This document shows positions 26,787 to 36,442 of a stretch of 64,000 nt of DNA, in pieces. The position numbers and the translations under genes were made by a program. The stretch comes from Sporosarcina quadrami. GTDB lineage: Bacteria; Bacillota; Bacilli; Bacillales_A; Planococcaceae. The stretch spans positions 62,001 through 126,000 of the forward strand of contig NZ_JACSQN010000003.1 in NCBI RefSeq assembly GCF_014836615.1, written 5' to 3'. The notes beneath the pieces are model-generated. The model was not told the origin of the DNA, made no database searches, and saw nothing but the letters and a program-made list of their open reading frames with translations. The stretch's first letter is position 1. Each line of letters starts with the position of its first letter.

Positions 26787-28358
26787 ATGAAAACACTTTG
26801 GCATAATGGAACACTATATACAATGGATCGAGAAGGAGAAACAGTTGAGGCGCTGTTGACGGAGGATGGCAAGATTGTAGATGTCGGTCTATATGAAGAG
26901 TTGAAGGGCCAAGCCGATGAGGCGATTGACCTTAAAGGAGCAGTATTGTATCCCGGCTTCATCGATAATCATATGCATATGATCGGACACGGGCAGAAAT
27001 TGCTGAGTCTGGATTTATCAAAGGCGAAGTCGTCTAAAGAGATGATGGACATGCTCGTGAATGCATATCCTGGGTTAAGTGAAGACGAATGGTTCATTGG
27101 TGAAGGGTGGAATGAAAACAATTTCCTGGATCAGAAAATCTTCACGCGTCATGAACTTGATAAGATTACAAATTCACCAATGGTTCTAAAACGCGCGTGC
27201 AGGCATGCAGCGATTGCGAATACGAGAGCATTAGAGTTGGCGGGCATCACAAAAGATACACCCGATCCGGGAGATGGCGTCATTGTCCGAGATGAAAATG
27301 GTGAACCGACAGGCTATTTGAAAGAAGGACCGATGGATCGGTTGTTGCAACTCATCCCGGAGCCAACTGAAGCGATGTTAACTGAAGCATTGGAGAAATC
27401 CGTAGATGACTTGCTGTCATTAGGCTTAACGGGAGCAGTGACGGATGACCTTGGTTATTATGGAGACTATGACAATCCGTTGCAAGCGTTTAAAAATGTC
27501 ATTGGAGAAGGCAAAAAGAAATTCCGTGCGCATTTATTGAGAAGGTCGACCGTTTTTACGAAATTGATGGATGAAAAAGCGACGTATGACGAGCCATGGA
27601 TTGACCCAGGTGAGATGAAGTTCTTCATTGACGGAGCACTTGGTGCACGGACTGCATTATTAAGTGAACCATATACCGATGCGCCTGAAACGTCAGGCAA
27701 TGCGGTTGTAACAGATGAAGAAATCGATGCGCTTGTGGCGATCGCTCGAAAGCATGGAGAAGCTGTCGCCATCCATCTAATCGGGGATTTAGCCGTGGAA
27801 AAAGCATTGGATGCAATCGAAAAGCATCCGGTACCAGAAGGAAAGCGCGATCGGCTAATTCATGTGAACGTGCTACATGATGATTTAGTGGAACGGATGA
27901 AGAAACTGCCAGTCGTTCTCGATATCCAGCCGGCATTTGTCCCGTCCGATTTCCCATGGGTAATGGACCGACTGGGAGAAAGTCGTCTCGACTGGGCATA
28001 TGCATGGAAACGGCTATTAGATGAAGGGTTCATTTGCGGGGCAGGATCGGACGCGCCGATTGAAGAAGTTGATCCGCTACTCGGCATTTACGCGGCTGTT
28101 ACGCGCAGAAAACCTGGCGAGACACATGAAGGCTATTTGCCGAAAGAGAAGCTCAGCCGCTTTGAAGCAGTCGGTTTATTCACAACAGGAAGTGCTGCGA
28201 CAATCAACAAAGCAGATTCACGCGGAAAATTAAAAGTTGGTTTTGATGCAGACTTCACGGTGCTGGATAAGGATTTGTTTCAAGTGGAAGAAGAGGAAAT
28301 CTTGGCTGCAGACGTTATCATGACGATTGTAGCAGGAGATGTTATGTACCAATTGTAA
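26787..28358 (+). CDS. YtcJ-type amidohydrolase
   Basis: Metal-dependent hydrolase of the amidohydrolase superfamily, near B. subtilis YtcJ and N-substituted formamide deformylase. The 523-aa protein has an N-terminal composite beta-domain, metal ligands in DNHMHM (residues near 59-63), the conserved KFFIDGALGARTALL segment with a possible metal-bridging Lys, AIHLIGD, HVNVLHD and the catalytic Asp of GAGSDAP. Substrate unknown. Ribosome site AGAGGGGGAG, ATG start. Confidence 0.88.
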   Translation: MKTLWHNGTLYTMDREGETVEALLTEDGKIVDVGLYEELKGQADEAIDLKGAVLYPGFIDNHMHMIGHGQKLLSLDLSKAKSSKEMMDMLVNAYPGLSEDEWFIGEGWNENNFLDQKIFTRHELDKITNSPMVLKRACRHAAIANTRALELAGITKDTPDPGDGVIVRDENGEPTGYLKEGPMDRLLQLIPEPTEAMLTEALEKSVDDLLSLGLTGAVTDDLGYYGDYDNPLQAFKNVIGEGKKKFRAHLLRRSTVFTKLMDEKATYDEPWIDPGEMKFFIDGALGARTALLSEPYTDAPETSGNAVVTDEEIDALVAIARKHGEAVAIHLIGDLAVEKALDAIEKHPVPEGKRDRLIHVNVLHDDLVERMKKLPVVLDIQPAFVPSDFPWVMDRLGESRLDWAYAWKRLLDEGFICGAGSDAPIEEVDPLLGIYAAVTRRKPGETHEGYLPKEKLSRFEAVGLFTTGSAATINKADSRGKLKVGFDADFTVLDKDLFQVEEEEILAADVIMTIVAGDVMYQL

Positions 28359-28440
28359 AGGCCTTTTCGATGTGCGGCTTAAAATTAATTCTGAATTTAC
28401 GACCTAGTTGTTTCTTGCACACATAAAGGGGGATTGAAGC

Positions 28441-28854
28441 ATGAGTGAGTTTGAATACATTACTTTTTCGCGTTTGTATTTCGACGAATCAATCGAGTTT
28501 TTCTTTATCCAAGGTGTTGATAACTATGAAAACTTCACATTATGGTGGGATGGAAGATCGTATAAGGTAGTCGGGTATCTTGTTTCTTACGTTGATGTCA
28601 TTGAGAATGAGCAAAAGAATATTATTTATCTAATAGAAAAAGAAGGTCGTACTTTTGACTGGATTATTAAACATACTCGAAAGTTTATTGAAAATATGAG
28701 TACATCCGGCCGATTGACCGAATGGGAAGATGCAGAAATCATCATGACGGATATCATTGGCGATTCTGTTCTACCACCTTTTACGGATTTTGTAAAAGAA
28801 GTCATTCAGCATGAAGTCCCTCAAGCAATCTTGGATAAGATAGAAGAGAAATAG
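28441..28854 (+). CDS. Hypothetical protein, 137 aa
   Basis: I do not recognise this gene. It has a convincing ribosome site (AAAGGGGGATTG) and an acidic, soluble, mixed alpha/beta product without signal peptide. Aromatic residues are frequent in the first 40 positions (FEYITFSRLYFDE, FFFIQGVDNYENF). It lies between the amidohydrolase and a lipoprotein gene on the same strand, 82 bp and 110 bp away, and its role cannot be inferred from them. Confidence 0.75.
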   Translation: MSEFEYITFSRLYFDESIEFFFIQGVDNYENFTLWWDGRSYKVVGYLVSYVDVIENEQKNIIYLIEKEGRTFDWIIKHTRKFIENMSTSGRLTEWEDAEIIMTDIIGDSVLPPFTDFVKEVIQHEVPQAILDKIEEK

Positions 28855-28964
28855 GAAACGGGCCAGGGAGGTGTGATGTGAAGGTATCTGTGTGATGCAA
28901 AACATAGAATTATAATAAATTGTACTTAAGTTGTAAAGATACCGGAATAGAAGGAGGTTGGAAA

Positions 28965-30002
28965 GTGAGGAGACTTTTACTCGTCGTTGTGTGTGGAGCA
29001 GTAATCCTTGGTGGATGCACAAACAAGTCGAATGGGGACCAGTCAAATACTGATCAGACAGAAGAGATTGCGGATTTAAAAAAGCAAGTTGAACAACTGT
29101 CATTGGAAAAAGATGCTCTGGCACAAACGGTGGAAGAACAGAAGAGAGCGCTTGAATCTACGGAAGTTGCAACACCATCAGAGCCACAGAGCGATGTGAA
29201 TAATGACTCTGGTTTAATTAAAGCATCAGCGATTGAAAAGTATCCTCAAACGCTTTATAAGGAAATGAAGTTGGACATCAATGGAGACGGTCAGGAAGAA
29301 AGTATCGAGTTGTATGTGAATGCAGGGAAAATGGATGATGGTCAATTTGCTTGGGATGACGGGCAGAACTGGTTGCTTGTTGTGAAAGACGGGGAGAAAA
29401 CATATCCACTTTTCGATCGCTATGTTCAGATGGGAACAATCGATTTCAGTACGGCAATATTTGACAGAAAACCGGGAATAGTCATGTTCATGCAGCAGCA
29501 TGGAGATCGAGTTGCGCAGAAATTCATGTACGATGAAAATGAAAAGGGATTTGTGCTAGAAACCTTTTATAAAAAAGAGAATACGCAGGATCACTACAAT
29601 CAGTCTGCCTCATTCGCTTTTTTTGAGGAAGCACAGCAGATGATGAATACAGTTTTTACAACTGAGCTGGAAACTGTGCTAGAAGCCGGAGAGGATGTTC
29701 TTCAGGATTCAGAGAAGAGAAGAGCAATCATTGAGCCGATCTATGCAGATGTGGAAAATGCACAGCGAAAGCTGGACATAGTTGGTGAACTGAATCCTCA
29801 GCTGATGATTTCTCTGGATAACGTGGCTAGTATTCTGTATCTAATGTCTAACAATACGCCGACAGATGAGCAAATGGAACAGCTGAAGTCAATCGTAAAT
29901 GTGTTTAAGGAAATTGGAAATGATGAATGGGTCGATAAACAAGGGAATCGACTATATCCTGAAGTAGCAGAAAAACTTAAGACAATAGGATTTGATTCGT
30001 AA
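28965..30002 (+). CDS. Lipoprotein with coiled coil and EF-hand-like loop
   Basis: The signal peptide ends in lipobox LGGC, giving a lipidated Cys near residue 18. A coiled coil (ADLKKQVEQLSLEKDALAQ, about 35-70) follows, then a globular domain with a calcium-loop-like DINGDGQEE motif near 110. The start is GTG 28965, preceded by AAGGAGG; the frame extends 45 bp upstream without support. 345 aa. The globular part resembles extracellular domains that read ion-binding repeats, but I cannot name a family. Confidence 0.8.
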   Translation: MRRLLLVVVCGAVILGGCTNKSNGDQSNTDQTEEIADLKKQVEQLSLEKDALAQTVEEQKRALESTEVATPSEPQSDVNNDSGLIKASAIEKYPQTLYKEMKLDINGDGQEESIELYVNAGKMDDGQFAWDDGQNWLLVVKDGEKTYPLFDRYVQMGTIDFSTAIFDRKPGIVMFMQQHGDRVAQKFMYDENEKGFVLETFYKKENTQDHYNQSASFAFFEEAQQMMNTVFTTELETVLEAGEDVLQDSEKRRAIIEPIYADVENAQRKLDIVGELNPQLMISLDNVASILYLMSNNTPTDEQMEQLKSIVNVFKEIGNDEWVDKQGNRLYPEVAEKLKTIGFDS

Positions 30003-30022
30003 AATCTCGTGATATGGTTTGT

Positions 30023-30050
30023 GGCAACAGTTTTTAGCTGTTGCCCTATT
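30023..30050 (+). terminator. Hairpin after the lipoprotein gene
   Basis: GGCAACAG (30023-30030) pairs perfectly with CTGTTGCC (30038-30045). The T tract after it is weak (CTATTTC). Confidence 0.6.
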
Positions 30051-30101
30051 TCATATTTATAGCGTGTGAGAAATGCGTGTAAGTATCGGAGGAGGATAAA
30101 C

Positions 30102-30284
30102 GTGGAAATCGTACTATGGTTGTTTGCTATGGTTGTTTTATATTTTGTAATCTATGCTGCGGTGAAGGATGCAATCGACAGGTCTGAGGTCGGGAAGATA
30201 ATTATAAAAAGGTATGGTAAGAAGAAAAAGAAAGAGGAAGTCAGTGATGAAGAAATTGAAAAGGAATTCGATGACCGGTTTTAG
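30102..30284 (+). CDS. Small membrane protein, 60 aa
   Basis: GTG at 30102 has GGAGGAGG 7-8 nt upstream. One membrane helix (about 3-23) is followed by a basic stretch (KRYGKKKKKEE) and an acidic tail (DEEIEKEFDDRF). Likely a conserved single-pass protein of unknown role. A second small membrane gene follows after 28 bp. Confidence 0.7.
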   Translation: MEIVLWLFAMVVLYFVIYAAVKDAIDRSEVGKIIIKRYGKKKKKEEVSDEEIEKEFDDRF

Positions 30285-30312
30285 AAATTGATAGGTGAAG
30301 GGTTGGAACATC

Positions 30313-30501
30313 ATGGAGATGCTATTCCCATTTGTGCTGTTGCCGGGTTTAGGAGTTCTTTGGACGTTGAATTTAATGACGTTTATTGAAAGACTGCATA
30401 AAGGCAAAGACACGCATAATCAAAAAGTTCTTGGCGGATTTTGGACAATTTTGTTCTTAGTTGTTCTGTTCTACTGTTTTATAATGGTAGCGGGTTACTA
30501 G
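30313..30501 (+). CDS. Small membrane protein, 62 aa
   Basis: Two predicted membrane helices (about 3-24 and 42-60) are joined by a basic loop (ERLHKGKDTHNQK). ATG 30313 is preceded by GTGAAGGG at a 12-nt spacing, slightly long. Probably cotranscribed with the preceding small gene. Unknown function. Confidence 0.65.
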   Translation: MEMLFPFVLLPGLGVLWTLNLMTFIERLHKGKDTHNQKVLGGFWTILFLVVLFYCFIMVAGY

Positions 30502-30583
30502 AGGACAGGGTATAAGTTGCCTGTGTGATATAGAACAGTAGTTGAGTTGTTTCTCACGTGGCATCAAGTAAAAGGGGATAGTT

Positions 30584-31237
30584 ATGAAAAAGCTATTACA
30601 AGAAATTATAAAATGGGTCGATACGAATAACAATCAAATTATTATTGGTATTTCAGGACATGGGGCTGCCGGAAAAACTACATTTGCCAATGAACTCATA
30701 AATTTATTCAATCAAAATGAAGTGAATTATTTCAATACGGATCCATATATTGTTAGTTCTGAAATCCGGAAGCATTCAATTATTAAGTATACATACCAAA
30801 ACGAAAACCATCGTTATAAAATGACGGCTTGCCATCCATCAGCACATCATTTACTTTCTTTAGAAAGAGATGTTCGGATGGTTAAAGCTGGTTTAGATTT
30901 ATATACGGTAAGTTGGGATTATGCGGACAGTACGTTAATTTCCTCGAAAAAGAAAATAACGATTATAGAAGGAATGAGTGTTGCATTTATTAATCCTAAT
31001 TTATTTGATTTGAAAATATACTTTTATACGGATGGAGAAACAGAATTTAAGCGAAGATCGAGACGTGATGTCATTGAAAGGGGTACTGATATTAACTACT
31101 TAAAGCAATCGCATAAAGAACGTCGAATTCAATATGACGTGTTTATGCATAAAAACAGTCAGCATTTCGATGTTATTGTGAAAACTATTGATGAAGACAT
31201 ATGTATCGAAAAATCGTTTAAATTTGGAAACGAATAA
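30584..31237 (+). CDS. Uridine kinase-like P-loop kinase
   Basis: Walker A GHGAAGKTT at residues 25-33 and the layout of a uridine/phosphoribulokinase-family enzyme: NTDPYIVS after strand 2 in place of the DxFY motif, KKKITIIEGMSV as Walker B-like strand, and RRSRRDVIERG as the basic lid. 217 aa. Substrate not determinable; similar proteins in Bacillus are annotated as uridine kinase but are divergent. Ribosome site AAAAGGGG. Confidence 0.8.
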   Translation: MKKLLQEIIKWVDTNNNQIIIGISGHGAAGKTTFANELINLFNQNEVNYFNTDPYIVSSEIRKHSIIKYTYQNENHRYKMTACHPSAHHLLSLERDVRMVKAGLDLYTVSWDYADSTLISSKKKITIIEGMSVAFINPNLFDLKIYFYTDGETEFKRRSRRDVIERGTDINYLKQSHKERRIQYDVFMHKNSQHFDVIVKTIDEDICIEKSFKFGNE

Positions 31238-31271
31238 TGCAGTATTAAAAATTGATTGGCGGGTTGTATGC

Positions 31272-31787
31272 ATGGGTATTTTCATTAAAAAGTTGCAAGA
31301 CGCGGATGCGGAAGATTTGTATAAGTTTGAGCTTGGAAACAGAGCCTTTTTCGAAGAAATGGTACCTACGCGCGGAGATGACTATTATGAGCCTGAGATT
31401 TTTAAAATTAGGCATGAAAGCTTACTTGAAGAACAGGCTGAAGGGCTTTCATGTTTTTATTTGATTAAAGATGAAGATGGTTCTATTCTAGGTAGGATTA
31501 ATGTAGTTGATATGGATGAATCCCGTGAAACCGCTCATCTAGGCTATAGAATAGGACAGCTACATACTGGAAAAGGTGTTGCTAAAAAAGCATTGAAATT
31601 AGTATTGGAAACAGTAATAGAACGAGGTATTAAACAAGTTTTAGCGAAAACAACAACCAATAATATAGCCTCCCAAAAAGTTTTAGAGAGAAGTGGATTT
31701 ACGCGTATAGAAACCAGTGATGAAGAATTTGAAATGAATGGGCAGAAGGTGAAATTCGTTACCTATTTTTGGACCAGTAATGCGTAA
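31272..31787 (+). CDS. GNAT family N-acetyltransferase (RimJ/RimL type)
   Basis: 171-aa acetyl-CoA-dependent acyltransferase. The N-terminal FIKKLQDADAEDLYKFE and the acetyl-CoA-binding core LGYRIGQLHTGKGVAKKALK, with G-x-G-x-A, are typical; KTTTNNIASQKVLERSGF is the C-terminal family motif. ATG 31272 is chosen from the alignment to the family; its ribosome site is weak (GGCGGG). Acceptor unknown. Confidence 0.85.
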   Translation: MGIFIKKLQDADAEDLYKFELGNRAFFEEMVPTRGDDYYEPEIFKIRHESLLEEQAEGLSCFYLIKDEDGSILGRINVVDMDESRETAHLGYRIGQLHTGKGVAKKALKLVLETVIERGIKQVLAKTTTNNIASQKVLERSGFTRIETSDEEFEMNGQKVKFVTYFWTSNA

Positions 31788-31862
31788 GTAACTTGAGCAC
31801 TTTGTAGATTAATAAGAGGGATCGGACGGAATAACAGTATAAAAAGAAAGTGGGAAGACCTT

Positions 31863-32696
31863 ATGTGGCAGAAGAGATTTGTTGAAACCGAGCGGGGAAC
31901 ATTTGAAGTTTTTGTTTCAGGAAGTGGAGAACCGTTGTGTGTAACTCATTTATACAGTACTTTTGACGAAAGGGGAAACACGTTTGCAAATCCATTCACC
32001 TCACATTATCAAGTGTATTTGGTGAATCTTCGTGATTGTGGTAATTCTGTTACCTCGGAAGATCAAAGTCAATATAGTATGAATGAATCAGTAAATGACT
32101 TAGAGGCTATACGTATCGCATTGGGATTTAAAAAATGGGGATTTGCTGGACATTCAACAGGTGGAATGCTTGCTTTGAAATATGCTATTTTAGCGCCTAA
32201 CTCTTTAACGAAAATTATTGCAGGGGGAGCTGCCGCTAGTAAGGAGTATAGTTCAGATCCAGGTTCGATCTATTGTCAGGAGAACCCTAAATTCCCACGA
32301 ATAATAGAGATTATGAATCAATTAAATGATTCATCCACCCCTATGGAAATTCGGAGAGAACTAGGTAACGAATGGGCAGAGATGTCTTATTATTCAAAAG
32401 AAAAACTATTGAAAGCTATGAAAATGCCTAATAGCGGAAAGACAGTTGGACCGCGATTGGACTATTTTAGAAAGGTTGAAATCGGAACATATGATTTGAG
32501 AGAAGACTTGGCTCGCGTAACGGTACCAAGCCATATTTATGCAGGCAGATACGATGCTCAATGTCCGTATAAATACGGCGTAGAGATTGCTGAAATAATG
32601 CCTAATGCCAAGCTGACAACATTTGAGCAAAGCAACCATAATCCTTTTGTGGAAGAACAAGAAGAATTTATGCATTTTGTAACGTCAACATTGTAA
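31863..32696 (+). CDS. Alpha/beta hydrolase
   Basis: 277-aa soluble hydrolase or aminopeptidase-like enzyme. The nucleophile is S98 in GHSTGG, the acid is likely the Asp in AGRYDAQCP (near 238) and the base the His in QSNHNPF (near 260). The ribosome site GGGAAG is modest. Substrate cannot be predicted; the proline iminopeptidase and lactonase groups are the closest by motif. Confidence 0.85.
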   Translation: MWQKRFVETERGTFEVFVSGSGEPLCVTHLYSTFDERGNTFANPFTSHYQVYLVNLRDCGNSVTSEDQSQYSMNESVNDLEAIRIALGFKKWGFAGHSTGGMLALKYAILAPNSLTKIIAGGAAASKEYSSDPGSIYCQENPKFPRIIEIMNQLNDSSTPMEIRRELGNEWAEMSYYSKEKLLKAMKMPNSGKTVGPRLDYFRKVEIGTYDLREDLARVTVPSHIYAGRYDAQCPYKYGVEIAEIMPNAKLTTFEQSNHNPFVEEQEEFMHFVTSTL

Positions 32697-32721
32697 AAGA
32701 CAAAGCTAGGAGGAAGATATC

Positions 32722-33255
32722 GTGGAAAATGAAAATCTATTGTTAATTGACAAAAAAGAAGGGTTAAGTTTGGAATTCAGCAAGCTCGTATCTATGATGG
32801 CGTACACAAGAGAGACGACGCTCGCGGAAGTGCGGGAATTATCGGTGGAGCAATTGGATTTCTTGGTACACGCGCAAGCGAATTCAATCGGTATGCTGCT
32901 TGCGCATATGGTGTCTGTTGAAAAGGCTTATCAAATTGCTACGTTTGAAAACCGTGATTTTACGGAAGAGGATATAGCAATGTTGAATCCAGCACTAGAA
33001 CTTGGCAAGGCGGCACAGGAGCAAATCCAAGGCAATCCTGTCGAGTTCTACTTGGAGGAATTAGAGCAAACAAGACAAATGACAATTGAGAAGTTCCGAA
33101 CGTTGCAGGACTCGTGGTTGTTCGAGCAATCTCCATTTTGGGATGGAGAGCAGACAAATAACTATTTTAAGTGGTTCCACGTATTTGAGGATGAATTGAG
33201 CCACCGCGGACAAATAAGAATGATTAAGAAAATGATGGAGATTTCCGGCGAATAA
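32722..33255 (+). CDS. DinB family protein
   Basis: A four-helix-bundle putative metalloenzyme of 177 aa. The likely metal ligands are three His: in LAHMVSV, WFHVFED and LSHRGQI. Many DinB proteins act as bacillithiol or mycothiol transferases, but this assignment is not possible from sequence alone. GTG start after AGGAGG. It lies 25 bp after the hydrolase gene and is probably cotranscribed. Confidence 0.85.
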   Translation: MENENLLLIDKKEGLSLEFSKLVSMMAYTRETTLAEVRELSVEQLDFLVHAQANSIGMLLAHMVSVEKAYQIATFENRDFTEEDIAMLNPALELGKAAQEQIQGNPVEFYLEELEQTRQMTIEKFRTLQDSWLFEQSPFWDGEQTNNYFKWFHVFEDELSHRGQIRMIKKMMEISGE

Positions 33256-33368
33256 AGTAGAACCTTGCGTACGTATCATGCATTGGATTTATTCATATAA
33301 GCCTACTTTTTTAAAGTAGTTCCGAATTGTTGTATAATACTTGTATTAGTGAAAGGAGATTGAGGATA

Positions 33369-33716
33369 ATGACTACTTATGAAGAAAACGTAGCAAGTTT
33401 TGAAAGAATCGACTCCGCAAAAGCAGAAGAATTGGTAAATGGGGAAGCTGAAGCTGTCATTTATGTCGGCAAAAGTGTCTGTCCTTTTTGCCAGGCATTC
33501 GTTAAAAAGCTAGATAAAGTAGCAAAAGAAACGGCTACTACTATTTATCACGTCAATAGTGTTGAAGAATCTGATATGGAAGGTATTAAAGCTTTCCGTA
33601 CGAAATATGACATCCCAACGGTTCCTGGTTTCATCTATACGAATGGTGAAACAGTAAACGTAAAATGCGATTCTACGATGTCAGAAGAAGAAATCAAAGA
33701 CTTTATGAATAAATAA
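33369..33716 (+). CDS. Thioredoxin-like CPFC disulfide protein
   Basis: Small 115-aa thioredoxin-fold protein with the active-site CPFC at residues 38-41 and a cis-Pro loop (IPTVPGF). No signal peptide is present, so it works in the cytosol. It resembles the PedC/BrcD-type proteins named in bacteriocin clusters, but no bacteriocin gene is nearby. ATG 33369 has AAAGGAG upstream; a TATAAT sequence near 33334 could be its -10. Confidence 0.82.
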   Translation: MTTYEENVASFERIDSAKAEELVNGEAEAVIYVGKSVCPFCQAFVKKLDKVAKETATTIYHVNSVEESDMEGIKAFRTKYDIPTVPGFIYTNGETVNVKCDSTMSEEEIKDFMNK

Positions 33717-33731
33717 AAATCACTCTACGCA

Positions 33732-33780
33732 AACAGAGCAAGAAGCCTATTCATCCGGCTACTTGCTCTGTTTTATTTAT
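33732..33780. terminator. Terminator of the thioredoxin-like gene
   Basis: AACAGAGCAAG pairs with CTTGCTCTGTT over 11 bp, followed by TTTATTTATTT. It may also serve the convergent MMPL gene. Confidence 0.88.
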
Positions 33781-33784
33781 TTAG

Positions 33785-36439
33785 TTACCCTCTAAACGGC
33801 CACCAAACACCACGCCCGAAAGAGACGGTAATCGCGGGAATAAGCAATGGCAAGATGATTAGGCCATACAGCAATAATCCCGAAATGACGATTGTTGCGA
33901 TTTGCATGAGGCTCAGTACGCCTGAAGGCATCATTGCACCGAACGTTCCTGCAAGGATGATCGCTGCTGTAATGATGACTGTCCCCATTTTCGCCATCGA
34001 TGTCAATAACGCTTCGCGTACATTCAATCCACCGATGCTTTCTTCGCGGAAGCGATCGAGCAGGAAGATGGAGTAATCGACGCCGAGCGCAATGAGCATG
34101 ATGAATCCGAAGAACGGAACTGCCCAGCTGATGCCGTCATAGCCAAGCCCATTGACGAAAATAAGCTCCGTAATAGCGATAGATGTATAATACGTCAACA
34201 GCAACGAGCCGATCATATAAAGCGGCATGATCGCTGAACGGAATAAGATGAGCAACACAATGAACAGCCCGACAAGCATGATTGTCACTGTGCGTGTGAA
34301 GTCCTTGGACGAGATATCATCCAAATCGGAGTTCATGACAGAAATGCCACTGAAGGCAAGTTCTGCATCTTCAAACGGAGTTCCGATGACGGAACGCTTG
34401 ACGGAATCCTTGATTGCGTGAACGGTCGAAATTGCTTCACGTGAATACGGATCCTGATCTAAAATCACTTCCATAATGATTCCTGACTGGCCGTCGATCG
34501 TATAGCGGTCGAGAACAGGTTCGAACTCTTCTCCTTCAAGTGTTCCGGACGGGATGAAAAGCCCTGTGTCACGGACACTTGTGGAATCGCCCATCTCTTT
34601 CATCATGGCCACAAGTTCTGTCAGTCCTGCATTGATCTCACCGAGACCGCTTCCAGCAGCTTCGATACCGTCTGCAAGTTCATTCAAACCACCGGATAAT
34701 GCACCAATCTGACCGCCCGAACCGTCTATCTGGTCAGCAGCACCATAAAGACCTCCGCTGATTTTCTTCAGTTCGCCTTGAAGGGCTTTCAATCCGCCTG
34801 CTGCCTGAGCTGCGGGCATCCCTTGTTGAAGTCCTCCTGCAATTTGAGCTAGCTGATCGTTGATGGCACCGATACCTCCAGCGGCTTGACGCAGTCCTGC
34901 ACCGCCAGAAGAAGCTTCAGAATCAGAAGGTAATTGACTGGCCATTTCATCCAGACCGTCTTTCGCCTGGCCGAGACCATTCTGTACTTCTGTCAGTCCA
35001 TCGATGGCATCACCAAGACCGTCAGCCATCAAAGTCATCTGATGATCCACGTAAAGGTCTTCAATCATATCACCTGTAGGGCGTGTCAAGGTACGGACAC
35101 TTTTAACGCCTTCCACTTTTTCGAGATCCTTGCTGATTGACTCCAAATAGGCGACGTCGCGTTCATTCACAATCGGTCCGTCTTTCTTCAGAATCACTTG
35201 GACGGGCAATGAATCCCCTTCGCCGAACGCTTCGGATATCCGATTAAGTCCCATGACGGATTCTTTGCTTGCGTCAATTTCGTCGACCGTATTGAAGGAA
35301 ATGTCATTGTCGTACGTCAACAGAAGCGGGATGGTGATAATCGCTACAACTAACATCGACAACAACGGACGCATGACGGACAATTTACCGAACGCTTTCC
35401 ACATGCCACTGTCCTTATGCGAAGCAGCCCCTTTGGAAGGCCAGAACAATTTGTCTTTCAATAAAACCATGAACAACGGAACGACGGTAAACAGGATGAG
35501 CAGTAATACGGCGATCCCGACTGCAACTGCAACCGCCGATTTAAAGATCGGAAAGTCTGCAAACCCGATGGCGGCGAATCCGATGAAAACGGCTGCTGCA
35601 CTGATGAACAATGTGCGGCCAGCAGTTTTGTACGTATTCACAATCGCATCTTCCACCGCGTGACCGGCTAATAATTCTTCCTTATAGCGGCTCAACAAAA
35701 GAATACAATAGTCGGTCCCCAGTCCGAATAGGATGGCGACAAGGAATATTTGCGTATAATTCGATACCGGGAAATCAAACCAATCGATGAAGAATGCTAC
35801 AAATGATTGGCTCAGCAAATAACTCATACCGACTGCGATCAATGGAACGAACGGTGTTACGATAGAACGGAAAACGATGAGTAATAAGGCGAAGATCAAA
35901 ACTACCGTAATAATTTCCGTCTTCTTCAATCCTTCTTGCGCACTATCATTTACATCATTGTTAATAATAGCTTCACCAGTCAGATAGATCGTCTGATCAG
36001 CAGGTAAGATATCTGCATGGATTTTATCCGCCAGTGCAATGATTTCTTCATGTGTGCCTTCGACAGTGATTGGCAGAAGTATCGTCATTTTATCTTCAGA
36101 GACAAGTTGCTTTTCCATGTCTTCACTTTCAAACGGATTCAGTACCTCTTTTACGGGACTTCCAATCGCCTTGATTTGATCAGCAGTTTCTGAAATCTCT
36201 TTGCGAAGACTATCATCTACAGGCTTATCGAGAGGATAAACGAGTGATAATGTATCTTCAGAAGCACCCGCTGCCTTCAGGATATCTGCGGCTTTCTGTG
36301 AATCAGCGGTATCAGGTAACTGGAAAGAACCCGCATCTTCCGCTTGTTTTGCAAGATCTGGAGCCAATATGAATAAACCGACAGTCATGATCAGCAGTCC
36401 AATGAAAATCGGCCATTTGAATTTTAATATGTTTCTCAT
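33785..36439 (-). CDS. MMPL/RND family membrane transporter
   Basis: 884-aa exporter with duplicated halves, each having one N-terminal helix, an extracytoplasmic domain and a block of five or six membrane helices (about 165-330 and 700-870). The second extracytoplasmic domain carries a Gly-rich helical segment with repeated GGL and GL motifs (about 490-620), as in the YdfJ/YdgH group. Substrates may be lipids, surfactants or drugs. It starts 3 bp after the marR stop, with AAGGGG as ribosome site, so it belongs to the marR operon. Confidence 0.92.
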   Translation of the reverse strand: MRNILKFKWPIFIGLLIMTVGLFILAPDLAKQAEDAGSFQLPDTADSQKAADILKAAGASEDTLSLVYPLDKPVDDSLRKEISETADQIKAIGSPVKEVLNPFESEDMEKQLVSEDKMTILLPITVEGTHEEIIALADKIHADILPADQTIYLTGEAIINNDVNDSAQEGLKKTEIITVVLIFALLLIVFRSIVTPFVPLIAVGMSYLLSQSFVAFFIDWFDFPVSNYTQIFLVAILFGLGTDYCILLLSRYKEELLAGHAVEDAIVNTYKTAGRTLFISAAAVFIGFAAIGFADFPIFKSAVAVAVGIAVLLLILFTVVPLFMVLLKDKLFWPSKGAASHKDSGMWKAFGKLSVMRPLLSMLVVAIITIPLLLTYDNDISFNTVDEIDASKESVMGLNRISEAFGEGDSLPVQVILKKDGPIVNERDVAYLESISKDLEKVEGVKSVRTLTRPTGDMIEDLYVDHQMTLMADGLGDAIDGLTEVQNGLGQAKDGLDEMASQLPSDSEASSGGAGLRQAAGGIGAINDQLAQIAGGLQQGMPAAQAAGGLKALQGELKKISGGLYGAADQIDGSGGQIGALSGGLNELADGIEAAGSGLGEINAGLTELVAMMKEMGDSTSVRDTGLFIPSGTLEGEEFEPVLDRYTIDGQSGIIMEVILDQDPYSREAISTVHAIKDSVKRSVIGTPFEDAELAFSGISVMNSDLDDISSKDFTRTVTIMLVGLFIVLLILFRSAIMPLYMIGSLLLTYYTSIAITELIFVNGLGYDGISWAVPFFGFIMLIALGVDYSIFLLDRFREESIGGLNVREALLTSMAKMGTVIITAAIILAGTFGAMMPSGVLSLMQIATIVISGLLLYGLIILPLLIPAITVSFGRGVWWPFRG

Positions 36440-36442
36440 CTG